Part shown: positions 18,700-28,580 of the stretch, in pieces
Layout: each line of letters begins with the position of its first letter
Numbering within the stretch: the stretch's first letter is position 1
Assembly: GCA_003142255.1 (NCBI GenBank)
Contig: PLLO01000013.1
Span: 1-64,000 of the forward strand
Direction of reading: 5' to 3'
Length of the DNA stretch: 64,000 nucleotides
Origin: Bacteroidales bacterium
GTDB taxonomy: Bacteria; Bacteroidota; Bacteroidia; Bacteroidales; VadinHA17
The notes under the pieces: model-generated
The model's input: only the letters and a program-made list of their open reading frames with translations
Told to the model about the DNA's origin: nothing
The model's database searches: none
Translations under genes and position numbers: made by a program

Positions 18700-19284
18700 A
18701 TGAAAAAAAATTTACTCCTCATACTTGTAGTCTTGATGGCGCTTCCTGCATTAAATGCCCAGTTTTCAGGGGTGGGCGGAGGCCTGGCCTTCAGCTCTGG
18801 TTATCACTTTCATGATATTAATTTTGTTGGAAACAAGAGCGGAAACCTTGCATTATCATTAAAGGGAATTTATAAGATCAGTGTGCCTATCGAGGTATCG
18901 CCTTCATTTACTTTTTTCTATCCTCATGTATGGAAGGATGTCAATGAAAAGGAAATCATAACGACAATGATGTTAGATGTAAATGGTCATTATATCTTCA
19001 ATTCACTTGACAAATTTGAATTCTATGGTCTTGCAGGTCTCGATGTTCTTCTTGCATGGAATAATACTAAATACGCCGGGGCCGCAGCAGCTACCTATAA
19101 AGAGAGCGATAATGCCATTGGCCTTAATATCGGAGCAGGATCATATATGAAACTCACCAATCAGTTTGACCTTTATCTCGAAGCAAAATATATCGTCAGC
19201 AAATATAATCAGTTCATGCTCAATGCGGGCATTCTAATAAATATTGACTGGCTTAAAAAACACGAGGATACCGGGATAAATTAA
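18700..19284 (+). CDS. Outer-membrane beta-barrel protein, small
   Basis: A 194-residue protein with a signal peptide (MKKNLLLILVVLMALPALNAQ) and alternating aromatic/hydrophobic strands, of the porin-like eight-stranded barrel type. There is no enzymatic motif. It interrupts the ATP synthase region, is transcribed against both atp blocks, and has its own promoter. Its TAA overlaps the stop of the convergent polyprenyl synthase as TTAA. Confidence 0.75.
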   Translation: MKKNLLLILVVLMALPALNAQFSGVGGGLAFSSGYHFHDINFVGNKSGNLALSLKGIYKISVPIEVSPSFTFFYPHVWKDVNEKEIITTMMLDVNGHYIFNSLDKFEFYGLAGLDVLLAWNNTKYAGAAAATYKESDNAIGLNIGAGSYMKLTNQFDLYLEAKYIVSKYNQFMLNAGILINIDWLKKHEDTGIN

Positions 19285-20255
19285 TGATCCCGTCCTATGA
19301 GGGAGATGGCAAGATTTGTCATCTCCTTTTTTCTTGATTCGTCGACCGAAACTTTCTGCAGGAATCCAAAAGCCTTGTTGATATAGTCGTATGCAAGTGT
19401 CTCCGTAATTTCCCTTAAGTTTATCTGCTCGTACAATTCAACTACTTTTCTGACCTTAACGTCCGGATCCGGCTCGCTTCCCGAAAAGAGCTCCTGCAAC
19501 TGCTTTACCTGAGTGCCGGTTGCTGTCTCCATTGCTTTTACGAAAGGGAAGGTTTTTTTGTTGGCAACGATATCGCCGCCCTGCGTTTTTCCGAAAACCT
19601 TTGTATCGCCCCATACATCCAGGAGATCATCCTGCACCTGGAAAGCAAGCCCCAGGTTACGGCCAAACTCATAAAGCAGCTCCGCGTCCTTATCATCTGC
19701 TCCGCCTATTATAGCGCCTGTCTTGACAGCAGCAGCAACAAGCACGGCTGTCTTTAGCTCTATCATCCTCAGGTACTCCTCATGCGATACGATAGAGGCT
19801 TTTTCATAATCCATGTCGAGCTGCTGGCCGATACACACTTCAATAGCTGCCTTATTATAAACCCTGAAGACTTTAAGAAGCTTGTCTGCCGGAGCCTGCA
19901 TTATACAATCGTTAGCCACAAAAGCCATAACATCGCCTGAAAGAATAGCCTGGTTTGTATCCCATTTTGCATGAACCGTCGGGAAGTTTCTCCTTACCGG
20001 AGCATTGTCCATTATGTCATCATGAACAAGGGTGAAATTGTGGAATATTTCGAGTCCTATTGCCGGAAGAACAGCTTCGTCAATCGTATCGCTGTAAAGG
20101 TTACAGGCCATTAGAGCCAATACCGGGCGAAGTCTCTTGCCGCCGATGGAAAGAATATATTTTACAGGGTCAGTGAGCCTTGAAGCTTCCCTGTTATAGG
20201 AAAGATTTTTCAGAGCTCTGTCAACTACCTCCTTAAGTCCGGAATGATTGTACAT
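19281..20255 (-). CDS. Polyprenyl diphosphate synthase
   Basis: The predicted protein of 324 residues carries both aspartate-rich motifs of trans-prenyltransferases: HDDIMD near residue 80 and QDDLLD near residue 210. GGKRLRP near residue 40 binds isopentenyl diphosphate. It condenses isopentenyl diphosphate with an allylic diphosphate; the chain length (geranylgeranyl or longer, for quinones or other lipids) is not certain. It lies 33 bases after atpG on the same strand and may be the last gene of that operon. Confidence 0.9.
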   Translation of the reverse strand: MYNHSGLKEVVDRALKNLSYNREASRLTDPVKYILSIGGKRLRPVLALMACNLYSDTIDEAVLPAIGLEIFHNFTLVHDDIMDNAPVRRNFPTVHAKWDTNQAILSGDVMAFVANDCIMQAPADKLLKVFRVYNKAAIEVCIGQQLDMDYEKASIVSHEEYLRMIELKTAVLVAAAVKTGAIIGGADDKDAELLYEFGRNLGLAFQVQDDLLDVWGDTKVFGKTQGGDIVANKKTFPFVKAMETATGTQVKQLQELFSGSEPDPDVKVRKVVELYEQINLREITETLAYDYINKAFGFLQKVSVDESRKKEMTNLAISLIGRDH

Positions 20256-20288
20256 GCTGTTTTAGGAACTATACCTTCCTGAATTTGA

Positions 20289-21173
20289 TTATTCGTTCAG
20301 TGCATTGGCTCCGCTCACTACCTCGAGGATCTGGTTGGTGATCGCTGCCTGCCGTGCCTTGTTGTACTGCAGTGCAAGATCCTTGATCATCTGCGTAGCG
20401 TTATCGGTGGCCTTGTGCATCGATGTCATCCTTGCCCCGTGCTCTGCAACAAAGGAATCAAGAATTGCCTTATAGAACTGTATCTTCAGTGATTTTGGAA
20501 TAAGCTCTTTGACGATTTCCTCTTTTGCCGGTTCATAAATATAGTCAACTGGTGCAGATTTGCCGACAACAGAATTCACCGCTTCAACCGGCAGGAACTG
20601 TTCAACCGTCAGGTTCTGAACGGCAGCGTTCTTAAACTGGTTATAAACGATATCAACTTTGTCATAATCGCCGTTTACAAACGCAGCCATGATTTCCTCT
20701 GCAATTACATTTACATTTTCGAAAGTGAGATTATTGAAAATGGCATTGCGTTCAGGCAGCATCTTCAGGTTCTGTCTCCTGAGGTAATCGAATCCCTTCT
20801 TACCAATAGTCAGAAAGGTAACGTTTCCCTTATTGAACTGCTCAGGGTATTTCTCCGATACGACTCGCCGGGCCTCTTTTATGACATTCGAGTTAAAGGC
20901 TCCGCACAGGCCCCGGTTTGATGTCACAACAACAATAAGGATCTTTTCCGGGTCCGAGATGCGGCCATATACATTTTCAATTTCTGAATCGATAAGGCTT
21001 TGCGAGAGACCTACCAGTATCTCATGCAGTTTATTGGCATAAGGCCTCAGCCTGACGATCTTGTCCTGCGCCCTTCTTAGCTTGGCGGCAGAAACCATCT
21101 TCATGGCAGCGGTGATCTGTTTGGTAGATTTAACAGATGCTATTCGTATCCTTATCGCTTTAAAATTAGCCAT
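20289..21173 (-). CDS. atpG: F-type ATP synthase gamma subunit
   Basis: The central-stalk subunit, 294 residues. It has the N-terminal helix motif RIASVKSTKQITAAMKMVSAAKL and the C-terminal LNxARQAAIT-like helix (YNKARQAAITNQILEVVSGA). The SNRGLCGAFN segment is conserved. It follows atpA by 28 bases. Confidence 0.96.
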   Translation of the reverse strand: MANFKAIRIRIASVKSTKQITAAMKMVSAAKLRRAQDKIVRLRPYANKLHEILVGLSQSLIDSEIENVYGRISDPEKILIVVVTSNRGLCGAFNSNVIKEARRVVSEKYPEQFNKGNVTFLTIGKKGFDYLRRQNLKMLPERNAIFNNLTFENVNVIAEEIMAAFVNGDYDKVDIVYNQFKNAAVQNLTVEQFLPVEAVNSVVGKSAPVDYIYEPAKEEIVKELIPKSLKIQFYKAILDSFVAEHGARMTSMHKATDNATQMIKDLALQYNKARQAAITNQILEVVSGANALNE

Positions 21174-21201
21174 CTTCGACTTAATTATTCATCCCGGAGC
21201 C

Positions 21202-22788
21202 TTAATTGCCCGGCTTGTATTTCATTGCCAGGTCGATGGCAACTTTTTCAAGCACTTTTGTAATATCATCGTTTAGTACGCCATCGCGGAGCTTGTCAAG
21301 AACATCGCGGTGCTTAAGGTCCAGAAATTCTATATAATCCTTTTCAAAATCTCTAACCTTGTTTACAGGTATATCTTTCAGAAGGCCCTTGGTCCCGCAA
21401 TAAATAATTGCGATTTGTTTTTCAACCGGGATCGGAGCATATTGCAACTGCTTTAGTATTTCGACGTTCCTTGCTCCCTTGTTAAGAGTAGCCAGGGTTG
21501 TGGCATCGAGGTCGGATCCGAACTTGGAGAATGCTTCAAGCTCCCGGTACTGTGCCTGGTCGACCTTCAGCGTCCCTGCGATCTTCTTCATTGATTTGAT
21601 CTGGGCATTTCCCCCTACCCTCGATACTGAAATACCTACGTTGATAGCGGGACGGACTCCTGCGTTGAAGAGTGCCGACTCCAGAAATATCTGACCGTCA
21701 GTGATCGAGATCACGTTTGTCGGAATATATGCCGAAACGTCTCCGGCCTGGGTTTCTATTATAGGAAGCGCTGTAAGAGATCCGCCTCCTTTTATCATGT
21801 GCTTAATTGAATCAGGAATATCGTTCATCTGTTTTGCCACCTCATCAGATTCAATAATTTTAGCGGCTCTTTCAAGCAGTCGTGAATGGAGGTAAAAGAC
21901 ATCTCCAGGGTATGCTTCACGTCCTGGCGGGCGGCGCAGAAGCAGGGAGACTTCCCTGTACGACACGGCCTGTTTGGACAAATCGTCGTAGATGATAAGC
22001 GCATCGCGGCCGGTGTCCCTGAAAAATTCGCCGATAGCAGCTCCGGCAAATGGAGCATAGAACTGCAGTGCGGCAGGATCTGAAGCTGTAGCCAGAACAA
22101 CTACTGAATACTCAAGTGCTCCATACTCTTCCAGTGTCTTGGCAATGTTAGCAACGGTAGAGCCTTTTTGTCCTATTGCCACGTAAATGCAATAGACAGG
22201 CTTCCCTTTTTCAAAGTTGCTTCTCTGGTTTATGATCGTATCAATTGCTATTGCTGTTTTCCCAGTCTGCCTGTCACCGATTATAAGCTCTCTCTGTCCG
22301 CGGCCTATTGGGATCATTGCATCAATAGCCTTTATACCTGTCTGGAGCGGTTGTTTTACCGGCTGGCGGAAGATAACCCCGGGGGCTTTTCTTTCAAATG
22401 GCAAATTAAACAGCTTTCCTTTTATCGGTCCTTTGCCGTCAAGCGGCTGCCCGGTCGGAGAGATAACCCTGCCCAGCAACCCTTCACCAACGTTTATTGA
22501 TGCTATACGGCCTGTTCTCTTGACGATATCTCCCTCGTTAATTTCTTCCGTTGGGCCGAGAAGAACAGCTCCGATATTATCCTCTTCAAGGTTCAGGACA
22601 ATGGCCTCCATCCCGTTCTCGAACTCTATCAGCTCATTCGATTCTACATTTAAAAGTCCGTAAATACGGGCAATGCCGTCACCAACTGTTAGTACAGTCC
22701 CAACCTCCTGGAGTTCAACGCCTGTCTGGATCCCTTCGAGTTGTTGCCGGAGAATTTCCGAAACTTCTGCTGGTTTAATATTTGCCAT
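21202..22788 (-). CDS. atpA: F-type ATP synthase alpha subunit
   Basis: The non-catalytic nucleotide-binding subunit of F1, 528 residues. It has the P-loop GDRQTGKTA (about 170-178), the conserved [15 protein letters not shown] segment and the [12 protein letters not shown] segment with its arginine finger. The N-terminal helix [17 protein letters not shown] binds the delta subunit. Confidence 0.97.
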   Translation of the reverse strand: MANIKPAEVSEILRQQLEGIQTGVELQEVGTVLTVGDGIARIYGLLNVESNELIEFENGMEAIVLNLEEDNIGAVLLGPTEEINEGDIVKRTGRIASINVGEGLLGRVISPTGQPLDGKGPIKGKLFNLPFERKAPGVIFRQPVKQPLQTGIKAIDAMIPIGRGQRELIIGDRQTGKTAIAIDTIINQRSNFEKGKPVYCIYVAIGQKGSTVANIAKTLEEYGALEYSVVVLATASDPAALQFYAPFAGAAIGEFFRDTGRDALIIYDDLSKQAVSYREVSLLLRRPPGREAYPGDVFYLHSRLLERAAKIIESDEVAKQMNDIPDSIKHMIKGGGSLTALPIIETQAGDVSAYIPTNVISITDGQIFLESALFNAGVRPAINVGISVSRVGGNAQIKSMKKIAGTLKVDQAQYRELEAFSKFGSDLDATTLATLNKGARNVEILKQLQYAPIPVEKQIAIIYCGTKGLLKDIPVNKVRDFEKDYIEFLDLKHRDVLDKLRDGVLNDDITKVLEKVAIDLAMKYKPGN

Positions 22789-22823
22789 ATTGTTTAAACT
22801 TAAAATACCTGTAAATTTCTTTC

Positions 22824-23372
22824 CTACGCTGTCAGGGAGATCCCTTTCAGCTCTTTTTCAATTTTGCGGAGCTTGCTCCTTACGCTTGCATCAATCAAGT
22901 CGTACTCAATCCTGAGAACAAATCCGCCAATTATATTTTTATCTACAACTTCAGTAAGGTCGACTTTTGTTTTAAATATTCCTTCTATCAGTGTAGAAAC
23001 CTGTTCCCTGATCCCTGCGTCTACTTTTACGGCAGTTGTCAGAACTGATTCCGTGATCCCTTTATATTTTTTTGTTTCGTGCTTAAATGCCCTTGCCATA
23101 GCAGGAAGGAAACTTTCTCTCTCCTTCCGTACTACCAGGTCAATGAAGGAGAGAGTTAATTTTTCGACATTTTTTTCTAATATCCTGTGAAGTATACCAG
23201 TCTTTTTTGATGGTACAATTATCGGGCTATACAGAAATTCCTTCATTTCCGGCATCTCGCATATTTTGGAAATAAAGATCATGTCGTTATACACTTTATC
23301 GAGTATCTTTTTCTCGATTGCCGATTCAAAGAGAGCGCGTGAGTATCTGACGGATATTTTGCTGTCGTTCAT
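22824..23372 (-). CDS. atpH: F-type ATP synthase delta subunit
   Basis: A predicted 182-residue delta/OSCP subunit. The N-terminal helical bundle begins [12 protein letters not shown], and the C-terminal signature [22 protein letters not shown] is clear. It connects the b-subunit stalk to the alpha/beta head. It sits between atpF and atpA as usual. Confidence 0.94.
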   Translation of the reverse strand: MNDSKISVRYSRALFESAIEKKILDKVYNDMIFISKICEMPEMKEFLYSPIIVPSKKTGILHRILEKNVEKLTLSFIDLVVRKERESFLPAMARAFKHETKKYKGITESVLTTAVKVDAGIREQVSTLIEGIFKTKVDLTEVVDKNIIGGFVLRIEYDLIDASVRSKLRKIEKELKGISLTA

Positions 23373-23387
23373 CTGTAAAGCTATGTG

Positions 23388-23903
23388 CTAATTCTTGTTA
23401 AGGTCGATATCCTTAAGGTACTTATCGATCAGCTTTGTTTGTTCGTTGCTCTTTGAAAGTTTCTCTCCCAGTATCTTGGAGGCAATATCAATGGAGAGGC
23501 TTGCCACCTGTTCGTGGATTTCCGAGAGGGCCTTTGCCTTTTCGTGCTCAATGCCGGCCTTGGCTCTTTCTACTATTTTTTCCGCCTCTTCCGTTGCTTT
23601 TCCCTTGGCTTCTCCGATAAGCTTGTCGCGGACATCCCTTGCCTCTTTGAGGATCACTTCGCGTTCTTCGCGGGCTTTCTTGAGGATTGCTTCATTATCG
23701 CTCAGGAGCTTTAGCATGTCTTCGCGCGCCTTCTCTGCTGAAGCCAGGGAGCCTTTAATCATTTCGTCCCTTGCCTTTACGGCAGAGAGGATCGGCTTCC
23801 AGGCAAATTTCGTCAGCAGGAAAAAGAAGAGGCCGAAGATCAGAATTGACCAGAAGACCAGTCCTATTCCGGGGGAAGTAAGACTATTTGCCAGTAATAT
23901 CAT
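23388..23903 (-). CDS. atpF: F-type ATP synthase b subunit
   Basis: The 171-residue peripheral-stalk subunit has one membrane helix (about 12-30, containing the conserved FWSILIFGLFFFLLTKFAW) and a long charged coiled coil rich in Ala, Glu and Lys. It is preceded by a hairpin that separates it from atpE. Confidence 0.94.
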   Translation of the reverse strand: MILLANSLTSPGIGLVFWSILIFGLFFFLLTKFAWKPILSAVKARDEMIKGSLASAEKAREDMLKLLSDNEAILKKAREEREVILKEARDVRDKLIGEAKGKATEEAEKIVERAKAGIEHEKAKALSEIHEQVASLSIDIASKILGEKLSKSNEQTKLIDKYLKDIDLNKN

Positions 23904-23921
23904 ATTCTGTAAATTAAATCG

Positions 23922-23965
23922 TTAAAAATTAAAAGAAGACCTGCAACCAACCGTTGCAGGCTTCT
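23922..23965 (-). terminator. Terminator-like hairpin directly after atpE
   Basis: On the minus strand a long stem with one bulge (AGAAGCCTGCAAC paired with GTTGCAGGTCTTCT around a five-base loop, 23934-23965) is followed by TTTTAATTTTTAAC. It begins 13 bases past the atpE stop and precedes atpF in the same operon. It has the form of a partial terminator or a 3'-stabilising hairpin. Confidence 0.65.
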
Positions 23966-23977
23966 CTGTTTCTTCTC

Positions 23978-24190
<213 letters not shown>

Positions 24191-24215
24191 TCAGATTTTT
24201 AGTTAAACAATAATA

Positions 24216-25280
24216 TTAATGATGCTCTTCCGGCATTGCCATTCCGATGAACAGCGATGAAAGAAGAGTAAAAATATATGCCTGAAGGAATGCCACAAGA
24301 AGCTCGAGGCAATCCATGAAAATCACAAAGAAGATTGAAACCGGGGCAATAGAAAGGGAGTTGAAAATAAATATAAGGCAGATCAGGCTCAGCACAATGA
24401 TATGACCTGCTGTAATATTGGCAAAGAGTCGGATCATGAGTGCGAACGGTTTTGAAAACAGGCCGATGATCTCTACCGGTATCATAATTATAAGAAGCCA
24501 GATTGGAACTCCCGGTGGAAAAAAGATATGCTTCCAATAGGTTTTGTTGCCGCTGAACTGGGTAACGAAAAATGTACATGCAGCCAATACAAATGTGAGG
24601 GCAATGTTCCCAGTCACATTTGCTCCGAACGGCGGCGGAAAAGGAATAAGCCCCATCACATTGTTAATGAGTATAAAAAAGAACACGGACAATAGGTAGG
24701 GCATGTATTTTTCATAGTGATGCTCCCCCATGTTTGGGATGGCAATATCGTCGCGGATAAACATAATCACCGGTTCAAGGAAGCTCTGGATGCCCCTTGG
24801 ATAGCTTATCCCTGTTTTCTTATATGAACGAGAGAGGGAAATGAAAAGCCAAAGGCCTATCAATGCTGCAGCTAACATCCCGACCACGGTTTTTGTCACT
24901 GAAAAATCAAGGGGTTTGTTTTTCTCATCGATCTCACCGGCTTCATTGGTCATAAAAATTTTCCCTTTGAGATCACCTTCTTCCTGAACCTTATAGCCTT
25001 TAAATATTTTACCGTCAGCCAGCTTTTTCGATGAAAAGATATCGAGGCCCTTCTCCCTGCTGTAAAGAATTACCGGAAGGTAAATGGCCACTCCCTCTCC
25101 GTTCTTTTTTGTCAGGAGATGCCATTCGTGAGAGTCGGCAATATGATCAAGAATAAATGTGCTGGCATCAAAGGCAGTTGAATCTTTTTTCGGGACCGGC
25201 TCTTCCTGGGCTGATAACGGAATAGAAAATGCCGCAAGCAGAAAAATATAAAAGAGTCGTGTGAGAATCCTGTTTTTCAA
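24216..25280 (-). CDS. atpB: F-type ATP synthase a subunit, with extended N-terminus
   Basis: The 354-residue membrane stator subunit carries the essential arginine in ALMIRLFANITAGH. The first 120 residues form an exported extension with a signal-like segment (LFYIFLLAAFSIPLSAQ) and a hydrophilic domain; E. coli AtpB is about 270 residues. Such an extension is known in Bacteroidota. Together with the c-ring it forms the proton path. Confidence 0.95.
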   Translation of the reverse strand: MKNRILTRLFYIFLLAAFSIPLSAQEEPVPKKDSTAFDASTFILDHIADSHEWHLLTKKNGEGVAIYLPVILYSREKGLDIFSSKKLADGKIFKGYKVQEEGDLKGKIFMTNEAGEIDEKNKPLDFSVTKTVVGMLAAALIGLWLFISLSRSYKKTGISYPRGIQSFLEPVIMFIRDDIAIPNMGEHHYEKYMPYLLSVFFFILINNVMGLIPFPPPFGANVTGNIALTFVLAACTFFVTQFSGNKTYWKHIFFPPGVPIWLLIIMIPVEIIGLFSKPFALMIRLFANITAGHIIVLSLICLIFIFNSLSIAPVSIFFVIFMDCLELLVAFLQAYIFTLLSSLFIGMAMPEEHH

Positions 25281-25292
25281 AATCCGTGCCTG

Positions 25293-25679
25293 TTATAAAG
25301 ATTTGTGCTTCAGTGTTTTCAATATAACAAATATTAAAAACAAAGTGAATGTTAAATATAAGACAAAAAATAATATCACAGATGATAATCCGGTTTTTTT
25401 AGCAATTAAAAACCAGAAGAAAACGAAGACCAGCTCCATGAGGAATTTAAGGCTCACAGAGACAAGAGTGTGCATGACTTTTGAATCCGGTTCTTTCGAT
25501 TGTCCCCTGAAAAAAAGAGCCATGGATATGAATATGATGGCCATAAAAACGGACGATGCAATTGCCACCTCGCGGGTTCTGAATCCGGCGCTGAACAGAT
25601 TATTGATAAGAAATGCCGCCGAAATGAGCAGGATGCCAAGAAGTATGAGCAGAATAGAATATTTTAAAAGTGGTTTCAA
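25293..25679 (-). CDS. AtpI-like four-helix membrane protein
   Basis: The predicted protein has 128 residues and four hydrophobic helices (about 7-30, 38-58, 70-92 and 97-122). It has no clear sequence signature. By position between atpZ and atpB, and by topology, it corresponds to the AtpI-like protein often found at the head of ATP synthase operons, where it helps c-ring assembly. The function is inferred from context only. Confidence 0.7.
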   Translation of the reverse strand: MKPLLKYSILLILLGILLISAAFLINNLFSAGFRTREVAIASSVFMAIIFISMALFFRGQSKEPDSKVMHTLVSVSLKFLMELVFVFFWFLIAKKTGLSSVILFFVLYLTFTLFLIFVILKTLKHKSL

Positions 25680-25687
25680 GTGAAGGT

Positions 25688-25945
25688 TTATTTTATAAAA
25701 TCCTTAACCGTAAAATAGATCGCGGCAAATACACCAAGAAGGGAGAGAATTATTGTGAAGACAGGCGTTTGCCATCCCGTCAGCTTATCGAGCTTGACCC
25801 CGCCCAGGGTGGGCAACAGGATTAATGCGACCATCTGAAATGCAAGGCCCGAATACCTTCCAAAGTCTTTTATCCCCTTATTTGACGACTTTGTCTGGTT
25901 CTTTTTCTTTTGGGATTCCTGCTCCTCCATTGGTGATGTTTTCAC
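25688..25945 (-). CDS. atpZ: AtpZ/AtpI-family protein
   Basis: An 85-residue protein with a charged Lys/Gln-rich N-terminus and two hydrophobic helices (about 32-52 and 58-78), with GGVKLDKLTGWQTPVFTI between and within them. This matches the putative F0F1-ATPase subunit family AtpZ, which acts in assembly and perhaps Mg/Ca handling. Its start overlaps the 3' end of the bactofilin gene by 68 bases, so expression is probably coupled. A later Met (25930) would still overlap. Confidence 0.75.
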   Translation of the reverse strand: MKTSPMEEQESQKKKNQTKSSNKGIKDFGRYSGLAFQMVALILLPTLGGVKLDKLTGWQTPVFTIILSLLGVFAAIYFTVKDFIK

Positions 25946-26279
25946 TCATTTTACAGTTTCCGGAGAATAGGGCTCCGGGTTCAATAGAAAGTTTTGATGT
26001 TGCTATATCGCCAAGAATTTTTGAAGAAGCTTTAAGAATAAGCAATTGATTTACGCCGATCTTTCCCTCGATGCTGCCGGATACTTCGGAGTTTTTGCAG
26101 ATGATTTCGCCTTTTACTTTTCCTGTCGGACCGATAACCACCTTCCCTCTTGTCGACAGGTTGCCGGAAAGTGTTCCGTCAATCCTGATATCGCCAGTGG
26201 ATTTTATATCGCCGGTAATATCGGTGCCGTTGCTTATAAGGTTTATAGCAGCTGTTTCAGTCTCGTTGTATTTTGCCAT
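25878..26279 (-). CDS. Bactofilin (polymer-forming cytoskeletal protein)
   Basis: A 133-residue protein with the right-handed beta-helix repeat of bactofilins: GTDITGDIKSTGDIRIDG, then rungs such as GKVVIGPTGKVKGEI and SGSIEGKIGV. It has short disordered tails and no membrane segment. Bactofilins polymerise without nucleotide and scaffold envelope machinery. It is the first gene of the ATP synthase cluster here and has a TATATTTG -7 element on the minus strand at 26318-26325. Confidence 0.88.
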   Translation of the reverse strand: MAKYNETETAAINLISNGTDITGDIKSTGDIRIDGTLSGNLSTRGKVVIGPTGKVKGEIICKNSEVSGSIEGKIGVNQLLILKASSKILGDIATSKLSIEPGALFSGNCKMSENITNGGAGIPKEKEPDKVVK

Positions 26280-26355
26280 AGCGGTTAGAATTTATAAGAT
26301 ATAAACTTAATAACTGACAAATATAAAAACTATTGCAAAGAAAAATAATATGTCT

Positions 26356-26422
26356 GCCCCTAAATCCCCTGAAGGGGACTTAAAAATTACTTCAATAAAG
26401 CCCCCTTCAGGGGGTTGGGGGC
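26356..26422. repeat. Dispersed hairpin repeat overlapping the fabH 3' end
   Basis: Arms 26356-26381 and 26398-26422 are imperfect reverse complements of the GCCCCTAAATCCCCTGAAGGGG type around an AT-rich loop. The right arm supplies the last four codons and stop of fabH. On the minus strand the hairpin may terminate fabH transcription. Confidence 0.65.
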
Positions 26423-27417
26423 ATCGGATCATAGGCCCACTTGAGGTAGATTGATCCCCATGTAAAGCCGCCGCCGAAAGCAGCAAGTATAAGAATATCG
26501 CCCTTCTTCAGCCTTTTTTCATATTCCCATATACACAACGGAATTGTCGCATTAGTTGTGTTTCCATAGTTTTGAATATTTATCATCACCTTCTCAGGAG
26601 GGAGACCCATTCTCCGCCCGGTAGCGTCAATGATCCGCAGGTTTGCCTGGTGCGGGACCAGCCAGGTTATATCTTCAGATTTAAGATTGTTGCGTTCCAT
26701 TATCTCAGCAGCCACGTTTGCCATGTTAACCACGGCAAATTTGAATACGCTCTGTCCTTCCTGGTAAAGATAATGTTCCTTTGCATCGATCGTCTCATGG
26801 GAAGCAGGTTTTACCGAACCCCCTGCTTTAAGATGGAGATATTTTCTTCCCGATCCGTCGGTATAAAAAATATGATCTATTATACCATAATCTTCTTCAG
26901 TTGGCTCAAGCAGGATAGCCCCGGCTGCATCGCCGAAGAGCGGGCATTGTGAACGATCGGTATAATCAGTGATCGAAGACATCTTGTCGGTTCCGACAAC
27001 TATTACCTTTTTGTATTGTCCGGTCTCGACATATGCAGCTGCTGTCTGAAGGGCGAACAGAAAACCAGAGCAGGCGGCATTAATATCAAAGCTAAAGGCA
27101 TTTTTTATTCCAACCTTGTCGGAGATTATATTTGCAGTCGCAGGGAAAAACATGTCGGGAGTGACTGTTGCACAGATAAGCAGGTCAATTTCTTCAGGGG
27201 CAGTTCCTGTCTTTTCAAGCAAGCCCTTTACTGCCTCGAATCCCATATCGGAGCTTCCGAGGCCTTCGCCTTTCAATATTCTTCGTTCCTTTATTCCGAC
27301 GCGCTGCATTATCCACTCGTCGGAAGTGTCGACCATTTTTGAAAGCTCATGGTTGGTAAGCCTGTACTCCGGAACCCATGCATGGATCCCGGTTATGGCA
27401 GCTCGTAATTTACCCAT
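26407..27417 (-). CDS. fabH: 3-oxoacyl-ACP synthase III
   Basis: This condensing enzyme starts fatty-acid synthesis by joining acetyl-CoA to malonyl-ACP. The 336 residues carry the triad: Cys in [12 protein letters not shown] (about 115), His in VPHQANLRI (about 250) and Asn in [12 protein letters not shown] (about 280). It follows plsX with a gap of two bases. The C-terminal PPTP comes from a dispersed hairpin repeat, an odd extension of a few residues. Confidence 0.96.
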   Translation of the reverse strand: MGKLRAAITGIHAWVPEYRLTNHELSKMVDTSDEWIMQRVGIKERRILKGEGLGSSDMGFEAVKGLLEKTGTAPEEIDLLICATVTPDMFFPATANIISDKVGIKNAFSFDINAACSGFLFALQTAAAYVETGQYKKVIVVGTDKMSSITDYTDRSQCPLFGDAAGAILLEPTEEDYGIIDHIFYTDGSGRKYLHLKAGGSVKPASHETIDAKEHYLYQEGQSVFKFAVVNMANVAAEIMERNNLKSEDITWLVPHQANLRIIDATGRRMGLPPEKVMINIQNYGNTTNATIPLCIWEYEKRLKKGDILILAAFGGGFTWGSIYLKWAYDPMPPTP

Positions 27418-27419
27418 AA

Positions 27420-28358
27420 TTAAATTGCCTCTTTAATCTTTTGAGCAAGGTTGACATGAACGACCGCCCAGGTCTGAAGAATCATGTTCATGATAGCCTT
27501 TCTCCTTGAAATGCCATGACCAATCACGACATTTGCATTTATGCCGATAATCGGCGTTCCCCCTATACTTTCGAAATCAAGTCTGTCAAAATAGGCATCC
27601 TGGAGATTCCTTAACTTGTAAACATGGTGGAAGGCTTCAGTCTGCTTTAGTATGACGTTGCCGACGAACCCGTCGCAGACAATGACATCAGCCATTGTTT
27701 CCTGGAAGAGTCCGTTAGCTTCGATGTTCCCTTCAAAATTGATCCCCGGATGTTCCTTCATCAGTTCATAGGCTGCCTTTACTGCCGGGGTTCCTTTTGA
27801 TTCTTCTTCTCCTATATTCAGAAGCCTTACCCTTGGATTGGTTACTTCAAGCACATATTTTGCAAATATGCTTCCAAGCATCCCGTACTGAAGAAGTACG
27901 TCAGGCTTACAGTCTATATTAAGCCCGACATCGAGGATAACCGCATTGCGGTCATCAATGGCAGGCAGCATGGTTGCAAGGGCAGGACGAAGAACTCCGG
28001 GGATGGCGCCTACGGTGTATGTTGCGCCTACCAGCATTGCTCCGGTATTCCCGGCACTGCAAAATCCATCTATCTTCCCTTCTTTCAGCATCCTGTAGCC
28101 CACAGCAATGCTGGAATCCGGTTTCTGGGCATATGCCTTTGCCGGAATGTCACCCATTCCAATAACCTGGGAAGTATGAACGATTTTGAAACAGGATGGT
28201 TTTATCTTCATCTCCTCCAGTTTCTTAAGAATGGAGGGCTCATCGCCAATGAGAACAAGCTCATCGGCAGAAGATAAGTGCATCAGGGAATCAACAGCAC
28301 CTTCCACAATTGCATCGGGCGCATAATCACCACCCATAACATCAAGGCCTATTTTCAT
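27420..28358 (-). CDS. plsX: Phosphate acyltransferase PlsX
   Basis: A 312-residue enzyme that makes acyl-phosphate from acyl-ACP for phospholipid synthesis. The N-terminal [21 protein letters not shown] and the inner segments [13 protein letters not shown] and [10 protein letters not shown] are diagnostic. It lies in the conserved block DUF177-rpmF-plsX-fabH, which ties membrane lipid initiation to ribosome assembly genes. Confidence 0.96.
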   Translation of the reverse strand: MKIGLDVMGGDYAPDAIVEGAVDSLMHLSSADELVLIGDEPSILKKLEEMKIKPSCFKIVHTSQVIGMGDIPAKAYAQKPDSSIAVGYRMLKEGKIDGFCSAGNTGAMLVGATYTVGAIPGVLRPALATMLPAIDDRNAVILDVGLNIDCKPDVLLQYGMLGSIFAKYVLEVTNPRVRLLNIGEEESKGTPAVKAAYELMKEHPGINFEGNIEANGLFQETMADVIVCDGFVGNVILKQTEAFHHVYKLRNLQDAYFDRLDFESIGGTPIIGINANVVIGHGISRRKAIMNMILQTWAVVHVNLAQKIKEAI

Positions 28359-28383
28359 AGAATTACAGGTTGGTTAAACCACG

Positions 28384-28569
28384 TCAGGCAGTTGCCTTCT
28401 TTTCAATAGCAAGCTTGCCCCTGTAAAAACCGCACTCTGGGCAAACCCTATGAAACTGAACCGAAGATCCGCAGTTTGAACAAGTGGATATAGTAGGTGC
28501 AGTTGCTTTATAATGAGTTCTGCGCTTGGCTGTTCTTGCTTTCGAGTGTTTACGTTTGGGATTTGGCAT
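28384..28569 (-). CDS. rpmF: 50S ribosomal protein L32
   Basis: The 61-residue protein MPNPKRKHSKARTAKRRTH has a zinc ribbon CSNCG...CPECG. The start at 28569 is chosen because L32 always begins MxxPKxK. An in-frame extension upstream to 28617 overlaps the DUF177 gene and resembles nothing. It is a late-assembling large-subunit protein. Confidence 0.95.
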   Translation of the reverse strand: MPNPKRKHSKARTAKRRTHYKATAPTISTCSNCGSSVQFHRVCPECGFYRGKLAIEKKATA

Positions 28570-28580
28570 TTTTTCTCTGT

